Position numbers and translations under genes: made by a program. From NCBI RefSeq assembly GCF_031755915.1, contig NC_083379.1, positions 41,300,001-41,364,000 of the forward strand: a stretch of 64,000 nt of DNA, in the 5' to 3' direction. Positions 26,801 through 40,200 of this stretch are shown here, piece by piece (positions within the stretch are counted from its first letter, which is position 1; each line of letters starts with the position of its first letter). A model generated the notes under the pieces. It saw nothing but the letters and a program-made list of their open reading frames with translations. It did not search any database and was not told the origin of the DNA. This DNA is from Ziziphus jujuba (taxonomy: Eukaryota; Streptophyta; Magnoliopsida; Rosales; Rhamnaceae).

Positions 26801-28718
26801 GACAACAGTAAATGTCATGCATGCTCAAATTCTTTAAAATAAAGGAAACGGCAGTGTCTTTATTGATTCATATTCTTTTTCTGTATTGCTGCTGGATAAA
26901 CAGAAGGCATAGACATATTAACGTGGGATGTTCTTTAGATACTAGAGAGTTTTATCATTTAAACTATGTCAACTCTTTTAAATTTACTATTTTCATAGTA
27001 AAAAAGAAATGACTTACCATTTCTAAATTTACCAGGTGCTTGAAGATGGGAAATAATCAATAAAACATTTTCTGCATCTTCAATATTACTTAAGAAAAAG
27101 GGACAACAATTCTTTTCCAAGTTAACCTAATTGACACTTGCTGCTTTTGTAGGCTGACGATTAAAAGATCACTATCAGATGGCAATATTCTTTGTGAAAG
27201 TGACTCCCAAATGGCAAGCACAGATATTGCAGACAATCAGCTTTCATCTGAAGCAGCACAAGGAAATAACAAAGGTCTTTCGGATTCTGCGCCGGAGATT
27301 TCAACTATAAAATGTCCCATGTCTTATTGCAGGTATGGCGTAATCACTTATCATGTAGTTGTGCGTGGTTAACATATTAGCTCATCATTGTTGGACGCAA
27401 TGTCATTTTATTTCTTTGATTAGAAAATTTTCCTCCTCAATTTTTTTTTTTTTTCCTTTCCTTCAAGGAAAATTATTATCTTATTTTTATATAACATGAT
27501 GCCCTTACTATTTTTTGTAGGAATGTCAGTTTTTGTTGTTGATTGATTATTAGGTGCTTTTTGTGTGCGTGTATGTGTTTGTGTGTGATTGATTGATTAT
27601 TAATTTGAGAACTATCTTTTGTAGATGTGCTCCCCCTATTTCTAACGAGCAAATTTTCAGAGGGCTGCAAGAGGATAAATTGCTTGATAGTGATCATGTT
27701 TCTTGTGAACATGATGATGATTGTAACTTCTCCAATTTTCTGGATTCAAACTGGCTATCTTCATCTGGAAATTCTTGTGAAGAAGATTCCCATGGAAGGT
27801 AATTCCCATAATACTTGACCTTTCACCCTTTTAGAATATAAGAAGGCAAATGTACTGCCTACATTTCAAATGGAAGTTTATTATGGCTCATTGGTACCTT
27901 ATATTGATCCTCTTATTGCTAGTTCGCTCTAGTGATTTCTAACTTTATTTCAACAATTTGCTTGGATTCCTTTGTAATACAAAAAGGAGAATCACTTTTT
28001 GCTTGTTTAATGATTTATATCCAGACACAATCAACTTACTCAAGTCTATAGGTGGGAGCAAAACATTTGTATGACCAATCTAATTTATGTTTAACTGCTG
28101 AATCTGCCAGCTGACCCCTTTTTCTATGTTTGTTGATCCTTTTTTGCCAGCCTTTCACCAAAAGATGTTGTGAAAGGACTAAAAATTGAAATGACTACGT
28201 CTAGACATGAATCTGGCTCTTTCCATAAGGTCAGTATTTTAATTTTATATCTATGTCACTATTAGATTATCAATTTTTTTACATTGTGGAATTTTCACAA
28301 GTTTTAATTGGCTGGTGATTGGTCAGCATACAAATTTTACACCATTCTGCTGTCCTTAGTATGGCTGGCTTTTGAATGAAAACTTCAAAAGATCACTTGC
28401 ATCCCTGTGTTTTTCATCTGCTTATGATTGATGTTCTAGAAGATAGAATCCATTCCATGTTACCCCGTGTGTGCCAGTTTACACATTTTGTGGAAGATAA
28501 AAGATTGAAGCGTAAACTAACGATGCTCTGTTGTGCTTTGAGGTCTTCTAATAGGTTTCACTTTCTCATCCTGCATTAAACTTTTCCTTTTTTGTTGGAA
28601 TTTGTAGGGGCAGGAGCACACCGAACCGGAGCTCAATAATGATGGCGTCGTGGCTGAATTTTCCAAGAGCTTTGTTGACTGGGTAGTTGAAGGGGGTTTG
28701 CTGTCACATGGAAGTTAA
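20805..28718 (+). CDS. SAC-domain phosphoinositide phosphatase, 16 exons
   Basis: Plant SAC phosphatase of the SAC1-SAC5 (FIG4-like) subgroup; it removes phosphate from phosphoinositides, in Arabidopsis relatives PI(3,5)P2 at the vacuole membrane. Exons: 20805-20900, 22048-22252, 22341-22506, 23165-23387, 23918-23994, 24197-24384, 24460-24557, 24703-24836, 24927-25055, 25181-25562, 26017-26138, 26280-26393, 27153-27332, 27625-27798, 28151-28229 and 28608-28718. All junctions are GT-AG and keep frame, giving 825 residues, the size of the Arabidopsis proteins. The N-terminal KFKLYETRS and NFYMIGRD open the domain. The catalytic CX5R loop is [12 protein letters not shown] with Cys499 and Arg505. 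The C-terminal third is acidic/Ser-rich and ends in the conserved SFVDWV type motif. The start ATG has G at +4 and is preceded by a pyrimidine/purine-rich leader. Intron 1 is long (1.15 kb). It looks intact and functional. Confidence 0.94.
21729..21850. repeat. 60-bp tandem duplication in SAC intron 1
   Basis: A CT-run followed by AATCCTAGATAATGGTGCTG and on to CAGCTATGAAGTT is repeated once with few changes (about 21729-21790 and 21791-21850). Intronic, so no effect on the protein. Confidence 0.75.
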
Positions 28719-31006
28719 GTTGAAGGCTTCATTATTAACATTACATCATCTGATTCAACCCATCCGAAGGATAGGGTCCATGTACAGAAAATAAGGGATG
28801 AGAGACCAACCAAAGGAGAACGGTAAAGAATTTGTAAAGGCAGGTGAAAATTCATTCTTGATCATGTGATAATTCACTTATTTGCTTCAACAGCAAGCTG
28901 CTGTTTAACATGTTATAGAAGTTTAGTAGATTTCGTTTTTCTCAACATTGCCGGTTTTGTAGGTTCCTAACTCACAGAAATCATTGACCCTGTAAATATT
29001 CGATGTACACATTCTGGATTTTTGGCTAAACTTACGAGCATTACATTTCAATTGCATTGCATTTTCATTCCATGTGTTTTGGTAGGTTCATGGATTTCCC
29101 AGTTGAGGAAGCGAAAAAATTGTTCCCTCTTCAGAAGCGCTGTTCTCAAGGATTTGAGATTGCCAGTGCTCGATGCTGTCCAGACTTTGCTTTCGGTAAG
29201 ATCAAGCAGTGACAAAAAGAATGTTTCATGTGGGAACCAAGCTTAAGCATTTCACTCAACTTGAGTCGCTGCGACATCAATTCTCAAACCTCTGAATTTT
29301 TTTAAAACCGACAAACCGTTTTACATTTAAAAATAAAATAAAATAAAATAAAATGAGCAGGTAAAATCTAATCTTTATAAATGGCGTAAATCAGAGACAT
29401 GTTATAGTACAATCTCCAAAAGCCGGAGAGTTAGGTACATTTTTAACTCGAAATAATTCAATCCAGAGTCAAACCTATTAGTGGTTTGGCGGTAACCAGT
29501 TTTGAAAAGGATGTGGAAACCTGTCTTTTAAATCCTTGAATTATTCATTAATCGTAACTTAATTTATTCTCACCCTTAAAGACCTCAAGCAATTATAAAA
29601 TTAACACTTGTAAAATGTTAATGGTTGAATAGTTCTTCAGTTTCCCACCCTCACAACCAACACCTGGTGTTCTAATAATAATAATAATAATAATAATGAT
29701 AACACCTCAAAAAGGATCATATTTCGTATTTAACAGAAAGCATATCATGTCAAATAATAATAATAAAATAACGGCAAGTATTAGCTGTGTTTGATACCTG
29801 TTTGTCCATTGGATGTCTTAACAGAATTCAAGGGGATCATAAACCAGAGCAGACATGATTAAATATATGTTTCATGTTAATTCGGTTTTTTAGTTTTGCA
29901 TTTTTCACCCACTAATACAATACTACATGTTGCATTTTTCACCCAACAATATTATAAATATTAAAATATTTAAATTTTTTTATTAATAATATATATTAAA
30001 ATATTATTAATTAATATATAAATATATATATATATATAAATTGATAAATAAATTAAAAAATATACCATAATAAATAAAGTTGATGAATATTTTGATAAAT
30101 TCTCTCGCTTATTACTTTTGCCTATTCCAGTCCAAAATCTAAGGTCACATGACTCTAATCTAAGGTCACATGACTCTAATCTAAACTCATCAAGCCAACT
30201 AAGACTCCAATTTCACAAACTTTATTTCTAAGATCCACACAGAGAGCTCATTACTAGAGTTGTGGAACATGGAATCGCCAGCTGAGAGACCTAATCACAG
30301 CCAAATCCAGAGAGCAGCTTAACAGAATAGGTTTGGGACTCAGTTTGGATAAAAATAATTTTTAATAAGACATAACTAGACATTTTACCAAGACATAATC
30401 AAATTGAATTTAGAGGCTTTATACAAATTTTTGCATTATTACCCAATATTATGCCTGCCATTACCTTCGCAAATGGGAATGAATTCAATATATATATCTA
30501 TATATATATATATATATGTGTTTGAAGAACAATATAGGACGCGACTTCCAAAACATAGACAAGCAACAACAAAATCTTACAAATCCCCCAGCATTGGAGA
30601 AAACATCAATACATAACCAATTTTGGGCATCCATTTAAAAATAAAGTCGCTGCGTCGGTTAAATTAAAATTTATTAGGCAAATGGCAAAGCATTCAAAAC
30701 AAAAACCGCATCCATAAGAAAATTTCTTTTTCAGTACTTTAAAATTTTTAAAGCTTCATTGACAATCCGACTAGCGGGCAAAAACACAAATTAACTATAT
30801 TGGTCCACAGTAAACTAATAACACATTAAATATAAAATTAAAAAAAAAAATCTTCCAAAACTCAAATCTAAAGCTCAACTGCAGCGGAAGCTGGTTCATT
30901 TCCAAAACTGGAAGGATGATACTTGATAAAAGTAAGAAACAAAAGTAAAACGAAAATTCTAACTCAACTACATATGAGCATGAGATGAATTTAGACAAAC
31001 TTTCTT
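28719..31006. other. SAC 3' UTR and intergenic spacer to RPSA
   Basis: The first few hundred bases are the likely 3' UTR of the SAC gene. After that come AT-rich DNA with ATA/AATA microsatellites (29670-29695, 29750-29770), a 21-bp direct repeat with the unit CTAAGGTCACATGACTCTAAT at 30140-30182, and a (TA)n run near 30490-30517. From about 30946 the sequence is shared with the duplicate RPSA locus and is probably the RPSA 3' UTR. No further gene seen. Confidence 0.6.
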
Positions 31007-32761
31007 TTAATCCCATCCAGTAGCAGCAGGGGCTGCACCTTCAATGCCAGTTGGAGGTAGCTGTGCTGGAGGAGGAGGAATTGCAGTATCCCAACCCTCA
31101 GCGGTTAAAGGAACTGGAGCTAAATATAAAACAAGGACAAAATAGAAGCACTCATATCAGCGAGATAGGCATAAGAACAACACTAAGTAAAAGCAAAATA
31201 TTGACACATAATAAAATGATAGAAATACTAACCACTAGCATCGGCAGTCCATTCAGCGGGAACAGCTGGGATAGGTTGACCAACTTCAGCAGGCCAGTCA
31301 GATATTTGGGCAGGCCATTGATCACCAGTTAGACCACTAATTCCAGAGGTTGCGTAATCAGTGATACCAAAGTCAGCAGGAGCAGCCGCTTCTTCCTCCT
31401 CCTGCTGCTTGGCCTCTTCAGGTTCTCTGTAGAAGAAGAGATCCACCTATGCATAGGAAAAATTTCAGTACACACAGACAAACACATGAACGATCACCAC
31501 ATAAATATCATTCCGGATTATGCAAAATGGAATCCATTAAGTTGGTGATGTTAGCCTTACCATGACATCCCACTTATGACCAGCACGAATTGTGCCCCGC
31601 ATCTGCAAGACCATCCTTGCTAACAACCAAAAGAGACACCCAATGCTATGTTTTCCTTTGTTATTGGCTGGAATGCCAATGTCAACATACCGCATGGGCG
31701 AATCCGTATCACAGAAAGCAATGGTTGGAATATTACCAAGAGCCCCTTCCTTGATGGGCTGCAATAAAACTCTAAAATCAGATAAATACCGGATAGAGAA
31801 AAAAAATAGCAATAATAATAAAAAAGGTAAAAATAAACATTGATACAAAACAAAAACAAAAACATGGTAAAAGAGGCAAACGATCTAATAACCTGATGAT
31901 CAGTCCTGGGATCTGTAAGAATGAGAAGGCGAGGCTCACTGAATGATGTCTGCAGCTGGTTAGTGAAAGTACCAGGAGTGTGCCTTCCAGCAATTGCATG
32001 AGCACCAGTGTACTGAGCGAACTTCAGAACTGCTCTTTGCCCATAAGGCCTTGCAGACTGGACAATTATGTCCTGAGGGTTCTCAATTGCAACTATCACT
32101 CTGGCCGCCAGCTGCAGCTTCTCCCAAGTCTTTCCCACATTAATAATATATATGCCTAGAGATTAAATAAAAACATAAATGTTATATTACATTTTTTTTT
32201 CTCAAATTACACAGCAAGCAAATACATATTATATAACAAAGCAAAACAAAACAAAAAAACATTTCATTTGTAATTTTTTACTGGTACTAATATTGATAAG
32301 CCAAAAAGGTTTAAATATAAATGACTAAACAAGTAAAAGAAATTGTAAATTTTCTAAGCACTGGACTAATTATCTTACACTTATCAGATCTCAAAAATAA
32401 CAAAAACAAAGGGTATAATGATTAAAAAAAAAATCCTTTTTAACCATTCAAATAGAGATAAACAGTGAGAAGTAGAGAGCGGAATAAAAAATCGAAGATT
32501 TCCTCTTAGTTTTTCACAAATTATCTCGGCATCCAAACATAGGAAATGGCTAAATAACAGGCGAAAACAGTTCAAAAAAAGAACAATAGAAGATGAATAC
32601 GAGAGATTACCGTCATTGCGGCGCTTAAAAACATATCGTTCCATCTGGAAGTCGCAGTTTTTAGTTCCGAGATGGACTTCAGCAGCCAACATCATCTGAA
32701 TGTCGGCCTCCTTCTGAGAGAGCTGACGAGGTGGTGCAGTGGTGTTAGGAGCTGCCGCCAT
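31007..32761 (-). CDS. RPSA: Small ribosomal subunit protein SA (uS2), copy 1
   Basis: Cytosolic ribosomal protein uS2 (RPSA, p40), needed for 40S assembly and 18S rRNA 3'-end processing. Exons on the minus strand: 32761-32611, 32155-31893, 31758-31561, 31446-31233 and 31119-31007. All are GT-AG and in frame, giving 312 residues. The N-terminus is [20 protein letters not shown]; the uS2 core includes [19 protein letters not shown] and the family signature [20 protein letters not shown]. The plant-type acidic, Pro-rich tail ends AAPAATGWD. The ATG is in good context. It shares a divergent ~620-bp promoter with the NOC1 gene, with a TATA-like CCATATAAATAG on this strand and a telo-box 118 bp upstream of the ATG. 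A second full copy lies at 51648-53409. Confidence 0.96.
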
Positions 32762-33382
32762 GACTGAGACCAGATTCGGGGACGACAAGAACACCTCTGA
32801 AAGATTAAATCTGCTAGGGTTTTCGAGTTCACAGAGAATGAGAGAGAGCCAGTTCCTAGTCTATTTATATGGACCAGGAAACCCTAATTCGGCGTTTCTC
32901 GTTTCCATTTTTTTTTTTTAAATTTATTTTCGTTATTATTTTTTTTAATTTTTTTTGTTTCACCCCAAAAATTAGTGTAAAACCCAAAGAAAGTACAATA
33001 TTAATATTATGAAAAAAAAAAAACATTTTCTTTTTTTGGTAATAATAATAATAATAAAAAAAAACTTTTTCTTTTGTTGAATATTATTGTTAGAATTTTT
33101 GCAAGATCGCAAATACAGGTGGGCTTTACGGCATAAAGCCCATTTGAAAATATACGCCTAGAACTTCAGATGCCGTCCAAATTCTTAAACCATCAATGGG
33201 CTTTTGAAACCTATGGCCTAGGCTGAAACCCATTTCCCATAAACCCTAATACATCAAACAAAAAAAAAATAAAAAATAAAAATTAAAGAAAAATAAACGG
33301 TCATATTCCAAAACTAAACCTCAGCGACAACCCCTCCCTCAAAGCTTCTCAGCTGTGTGTCCCAGCAGCTTCACATGCAACA
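32762..33382. promoter_or_regulatory. Shared divergent promoter RPSA / NOC1
   Basis: The 621 bp between two head-to-head ATGs. It contains telo-boxes AAACCCTAA at 32879-32887 and 33241-33249, one near each gene, and TGGGCTTT-type site II boxes at 33120-33127, 33135-33142 (reverse) and 33197-33204. A TATA-like sequence near 32862-32870 faces RPSA. Telo-box plus site II is the known signature of plant ribosomal protein and ribosome-biogenesis promoters, matching both flanking genes. Confidence 0.75.
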
Positions 33383-34225
33383 ATGGCGGACTCAAAGTCT
33401 AAGAAGTCATCAAAGAACAACAAGGAAGATATAGTGCATCTCAAGTCTGACATAGCTTCCTTTGCTTCTTCACTCGGCTTGTCATCCTCTCTCCCATCTT
33501 CAGGTTTCAACGATGTCGATTTTCGCAAAACCGGTTCTCTCAATGCTGATAAACCCCATAAGAAGCAAAAGCAAGTTCCTGAATCCAAACCCACCAAATC
33601 CCAGAACCAAAAGAACCAGAATTTCAAACCCAGTGAGAAACCCGAGCCTAAACCCCCTGTTCTATCACTTGAAGATAATAGCAGTAACAAGGCAAAGGGG
33701 TATGATAAATTCAAGAACCTACCGAAACTTCCGTTGATGAAAGCTAGTGGGCTGGGAGTATGGTATATGGATGCTGAGGAATTGGAAGCAAACGTGGTGG
33801 GGAAGGAGAAGAGGGTGGAAGTGAGGAACGTGGAGGAGTGGAAGAGTGTCGTGGAGAAGAAGAGACAGCTTGGGGAGAGGTTGATGGCGCAGTACGCTCA
33901 GGATTATGAGTCGTCAAGAGGGCAGAGTGGCGATATCAAGATGTTGATTTCTACTCAGAGGTCTGGAACTGCAGCAGATAAGGTCTCAGCGTTTTCAGTT
34001 TTGGTGGGGGATAATCCCATTGCCAATTTGAGGTCCCTTGATGCACTTCTGGGTAAATCATTATTTCCAGTTTTTTTTTTTTTTTTTTTTTAAGTGTTTA
34101 TGAATATACGGTGTATGTGGGATTTGTCCCATTGAGTCTGAAGATTGATTGATGCATGATCGTTTAGCATTGATTTTTCATGTTGAAAGGTGCCAACTTT
34201 CGAAGTTAAAGCAAAAAAGGCATTC

Positions 34226-34261
<36 letters not shown>

Positions 34262-37200
34262 CTCTCTCTCTCTAGTTAATCCTGGGTCTGGACAAGGTAG
34301 AGTTCATTTGTTTGGGCATTGCATGCATCTTGGTCCATTTCATTGATAGCCTGATTGAACTTACTTTCTTATTTTGGGGAGACAAGCATTTTTAAACCAG
34401 GCTGTTTCTTGCAGGAATGGTGACATCAAAAGTGGGAAAGCGACATGCATTGACAGGATTCGAAGCTTTAAAAGAACTGTTTCTCTCAAGGTCTGCATTC
34501 TGTTGCTTTCTCTTAATTGTTTCAGTTACTTGCCACTTGATTCATGAGTGCTTGAATCAGTTACCTCACCCTGTAAGGCCACGTTAGTTCTCATTTTAAC
34601 TCTTAAAACTATACTAATACTTAATGCTTTCAGTTCTAAATGAGCAAACTTCTTTTGTTCAATTTTAACCAAAATAGAAAGTACAATGAGGCTCTAATAA
34701 CACCATTACATAGGGGCAATACAAAAGACATTCTGACAAAACTTAGGCACGGATTTACAAACCTCTCACGAAACACCAAAGAAGAATATCAAATAACCAA
34801 AGAAGCTATCAAAAGCAATTAATCTACAGGGCCTGAAGCTGCACAAATTGACTCAGAGTAACCTTTCGTTGTTTAAATCACCATACCTAAGTATGTCCCC
34901 TATTTTGTTATGCCTTTATGATCTGATATTCTTCGACCAAAAAATAATAATTATACTCGTTCATAAAGTAAATTATAGCAAAACTGCACCTTTTCTATAT
35001 CTGCTTTGGTTGGCTTGATGACTTAAGTTTGTATCAGACTTTAGTGCAATGATTGTTGCACTTTTACTGACTTCCTCCTCTTCCAGTTTGTTACCTGATC
35101 GTAAACTTAAGGGCCTGTTACAGCGGCCATTAAATCATATTCCTGAGACAAAAGATGGCTATTCACTCCTGCTCTTTTGGTATTGGGAGGAGTGCTTGAA
35201 ACAAAGGTAAATCTGGTTGCTGCTTTTCTTCCTGCATTATCTAAGATTATGTTAAGTGAAATAAAATTCTAAAAGTGCATATGAACACATTATGTTTCAG
35301 GTATGAACGATTTGTTTTTGCACTTGAGGAAGCTTCAAGAGACGTGTTACCTATACTTAAACACAAGGCATTGAAGGTTAGTCCTTTGTTTATTCCTTGG
35401 ACCTGGTTATTTATTTTCACTTTCCACTTTGTTTGTCCCTCTCTATCACTATAATTATCTGCTTGCTTAACTTCATTCATATTAATATGTTACCTTTGAT
35501 TGATTTATTTATGTATTAAAACTATATATCATGTTTACTCTTATTAAAGATACCGTGTAACTTGGAGATGCAATGAAACAATCTAGACAAGAGTAGTTCT
35601 GGATAATAAAAGCTAGTTTGAAAAGCAAACTTTCATTTTCCTCTATTTTCATTTGACACTATTTAAACAGAGCTGAACAACATGTGCGGATATATTTATT
35701 TTAAAGCATCATTCATATCTAAACATGCATCATGATGTGCTGTTAAGGAAACTTTCATTCTCTTCTATTTTCATTTGACACTATTAAAATAAAGCTGAGC
35801 AACATGTGCTGATATATTTATTTTAAAGAATCATTAATATCTAAGCATGGATCATGATGTTTTCAATACATTTATGTAAAGATAGAAAAAGTTTATCATG
35901 TATATTATTGATTTTTATATGATTTCTTTCAATTATTCAACTGAAGTAGTTTTTTTTGCTGAAATTCATTATATGAAATTACTTTCAGACTATATATTCA
36001 CTGCTGAAGAGTAAATCAGAGCAAGAGCGCAGATTACTCTCTGCATTAGTTAATAAAGTAAGTTCACATTGAATTTGGGCATCACTTACAAACAAATACT
36101 GGTTTTTTCTTCAGAATTGTAGCTTAATTTTTGTCTATTTTAATTTTTTTTTTTTTTACTTGCAGCTTGGAGATCCAGAAAGTAAGAGTGCTTCAAATGC
36201 TGATTTCCACTTATCAAACCTTTTGTCTGAACATCCAAATATGAAGGTAAGGCAATTTAGTGCCACTACATCTAAGTCTTCTCTTCTCTCTATTTATGCT
36301 CTTGCAACTGATATGTTCAGTAAATGGCGCTGTTTTAAAAAGTAGATTAAGTGAGACTTCAGGGCAGTTCAGGACAAGTTGAGTTGTTCATGTGGATATA
36401 ATATTTATTAACTATGTATATGCTATAAAGTCATCTTGGTATATTGGCTCTTTTTACTTTATAATGAACCTAATGAGTTGCCAGACATGGTCTCTTGCCT
36501 CTAAAGTTAGTTTGGTTACCTAGTATTCCTACATTCTTCAGATCATGTCATTATAAAGTATGTAGTTGATATATGCATCTGTCCATAATTGTCAACAATG
36601 AATTCCTGTTTCATGACACTTGAATATGACATGTATATTTTATGGATACTGGGACCTGTGGTGGCTTTGCATCCCACATTTTAGTAACTTCTCCTTTTTA
36701 CAGGTTGTGGTAATTGATGAGGTGGATGCTTTTCTCTTTCGGCCTCATTTGGGATTACGAGCGAAGTATCATGCTGTATGTGAACTTGCTACCTCTATAA
36801 TTGAAGTATCACCTATCCCTTGTGGCATTCTTCTTGTTTTCAGCTTTTCTTTTGATGTTTTCTTTTCATTAGATCTACATTGTGTTTAGTATATAGATAT
36901 TAGTATTTCTGCTTGGGCTATAATGAGCAGCAACTACATCCAATACAGTGAAAGCGCTCTTTTAGGCTAAAGAATTGGACTTTTTGTGATTTAAGACACC
37001 TCTTTAAATACCTTCCTAAAATCCAAGAATAAATAGCATCATAAAAGAGAGAGAGAGAAAAAAAAAAAAAAATGGGAGCAAAGGTGCTAGATGAAAGTGT
37101 TATAATGAAGTGCTCTATATTTCGTTGCTCCAGGATATCATCTCCATGGCATATGAGGTTTAATTAGTGTCTATCCTTGGTTGGACATAACCAGGTTTCC

Positions 37201-40200
37201 TGAGGACATATTTGCATATTGTATCCTATATGAATGTATTATCCATTATATGGAATCCTCATGAACATACTTAGAATTCTTGTCTTGTGTCAATTTTCAT
37301 TTTCAGTAAGACTTGCTTTCTACATGTGCACAACTGGATACAGACTACGGTCTGGAAATTGGATTTTACCACCATGATTTTCGGTCTAACTTGACTTCAA
37401 ACATGAATATACTGCCAATATTCTTTTGATTTGATTCAACCTGTGAACTTTGTTAACCTACCTTTGCACATTTGCAGGTTAACTTTTTGAGCCAAATTCA
37501 ACTTAGCCACAAAGGAGATGGACCAAAAGTTGCAAAACGTTTAATAGATGTGTATTTTGCACTTTTTAAGGTATTTGTGTTGTGTGTGTGTGTGTGTCTG
37601 TCTCTGATTACAGATTTTTGAAACTATTCTCTTCAAATAGGCTATATCTTTGGTGTAATTTCATTTTTATTTATTTTAATTTAGTTGGAAATGACTGTAG
37701 AAATTGCACATGGTCATGCAAGTTTCAGTATCCTATTTTTATCAGTTGACAAGTTGAGACTTGAGAGAATTTTTCAAACAAAACCTTCATGGCTCATTCT
37801 TTCTTTTGTATTTCAATTTCCTTTCCCTTTTATTAGGTTCTTATTACAGAGGCAGGCGATGATCACGAGATGAATAAAAATGACAAAGAAGGGAAAACAA
37901 CAGCTTCCAGTTCTCTTAAGGATAATAAATTGAAGAGTTCATCAGAATCTCATGTTGAATTGGATTCACGTCTTCTATCAGCTCTTTTAACCGTCAGTAT
38001 AATTATGTCTCAATTTTGTACTTTCTTTAGCTGTAAATAAGATATATTCTCAGCACTCATATTGCAAATCTTATGTATCACTCCTTAGCTCGCTGGCATC
38101 TCCTTGGGCTTGATTTATGTGTTGCTTATGGAAAATATTGAATATATGCTTATTTATAGGAAAAAGAATACTGTTCTGAAAGTTCTATTGGTTATTTGCA
38201 TAACTTGCTTTGGCACAGGGAGTCAATAGAGCATTTCCATTTGTCTCAAGCAGTGAGGCTGATGACATTGTCGAGGTCCAAACACCAATGTTATTCCAAC
38301 TGGTGAGCCCAAAGCATGATATATTAATTTATTATGAGAAGAGTGCAAAGAAAGCAATGCTTATTGGCTGGATGTTCAATAGATGAGTTACCTTCATCAT
38401 GTATATGAATGTTAATGTAGACGTTTCATGATGCCAGGTGCACTCAAGCAATTTTAATGTAGCAGTTCAAGCGTTAATGCTTCTTAATAAAATCTCATCT
38501 AAGAATCAGATTGTTAGCGACAGGTTTTATCGGGCCTTGTATGCGAAACTACTTCTCCCTGCTTCCATGAATTCTTCCAAGGTAAGTAAATTATAATTTG
38601 TTCTTTCACTCTCTTCTCCCTGTTAAATAAGGTTTACTTCTTTGTAGCTACAACCTTTACAATGTGAATCTCATCTTTCATTTATTTAAACATTAAGTTC
38701 TTATCTTTGATTTCCTACCCCCACCACACACACCCACCCACCCACCCACCCACAAAAAAAAAATGTCTCATCTGTGATTTGATTTTCCCTATCTTACATC
38801 TTGTGCTTATTGGACATGAAATTTTCGAAGAGCTTTCAGAGTATTCCTGTTGGAGCAAATTTTTAACTACTTCATTATCTATGCAAATCTTACTAGCATT
38901 TTTGTTTCTTGAAAATTTTCTTGTCATGTTCATCTAAGTCTCTAATAGATACAAAGTCTCATCGATTTTTGTTTGCATCTTATATATTGCTTAATTCTCA
39001 GGCAGAGATGTTCATCGGACTTCTTCTGAGATCGATGAAAAGTGATGTGAATTTAAAGCGTGTGGCTGCATTTGCTAAACGTCTGATGCAGGTTATGATA
39101 AACCGCTTTCTTAATTTAATTTATATTTTTATATATATAAGAACAAATTCACAAATTCTTTATCAATAAGCTCTGTTTATAATACAAAAATGAAGGTTCA
39201 TTTTCTTAATTTTCTTATACTTTTTAGAAGTATTTTAAGTGACTTTGCTTTCCCTGCTGTCAATATTTTAACCATTTCATGATTGGAGCAGGTTGCCCTT
39301 CAGCAGCCACCTCAATATGCATGTGGATGCCTTTTCCTTCTCTCTGAAGTTCTTAAAGCAAGGCCACCTTTATGGTAAGAACGAGCACAGCCAGATGTCT
39401 TAACCCATAGATGTTAAGTACAGCCTTCCCAGTACAATGTGCTGCGGCTCTATTTTAGAAAATCATGTCATGAATCAATAGGAGTACCCTCACATCTTGA
39501 CTCTCATTATTTAGGAATATGGTGCTCCAGAACGAGTCAGCTGATGAGGAATTAGAACATTTTGAAGATATTGTAGAAGAAACTGATAATGTACAAACCT
39601 CTGCTGCAGACAAGCTAGAAGATAATGCCAGGTCTGTCCAGAGCAGTGGTACTGCTAACATTGACAGCGATTCTTCAGAAGATGACAATGACAATCCAGC
39701 CTCTAATTCTGATGATGAAGTTCCTGACAAAGCAGAGAAATTATTTGTGATGAACGGTCCAAATGATGCTGACAAATCCAAAACATTTTCTAGTTCTAGT
39801 GTGCAGCAATCTGAAGCATCGTCAAAGAAGTCTCAGCTGCCTGGAGGGTACAATCCAAGGCATAGAGAGCCTTCTTTCTGGTCAGTGATTTTTCCTATGC
39901 TATAAAAAGCAAAAATGTAGTTGATATACCATGCATAAATACTTTGCAATGCATGAAGAAGGTCACTACTTATTGCATCATCTTTCTGTTTTCTCATATT
40001 GTTGCTTAATCATATTGGTTTTATCTTCTTCCTTCTTTTTATTTTTTACCTTTTTTAACAGCAATGCAGATCATGTAAGCTGGTGGGAGCTGGCGGTACT
40101 TGCTTCACATGTGCATCCATCAGTTTCTACCATGGCAAAGACCCTTCTTTCTGGGGCTAACATTGTCTACAATGGAAACCCATTAAACGATCTGTCACTT

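Noticed and set aside
29022..29246. 74-codon frame downstream of the SAC stop
   Set aside because: Lies in the likely SAC 3' UTR, no family resemblance, no splice support.
31592..31843. Plus-strand open frame across RPSA copy 1 (and its twin at 52222)
   Set aside because: Antisense shadow of the conserved RPSA exon 3; it appears in both copies only because the exon is duplicated.
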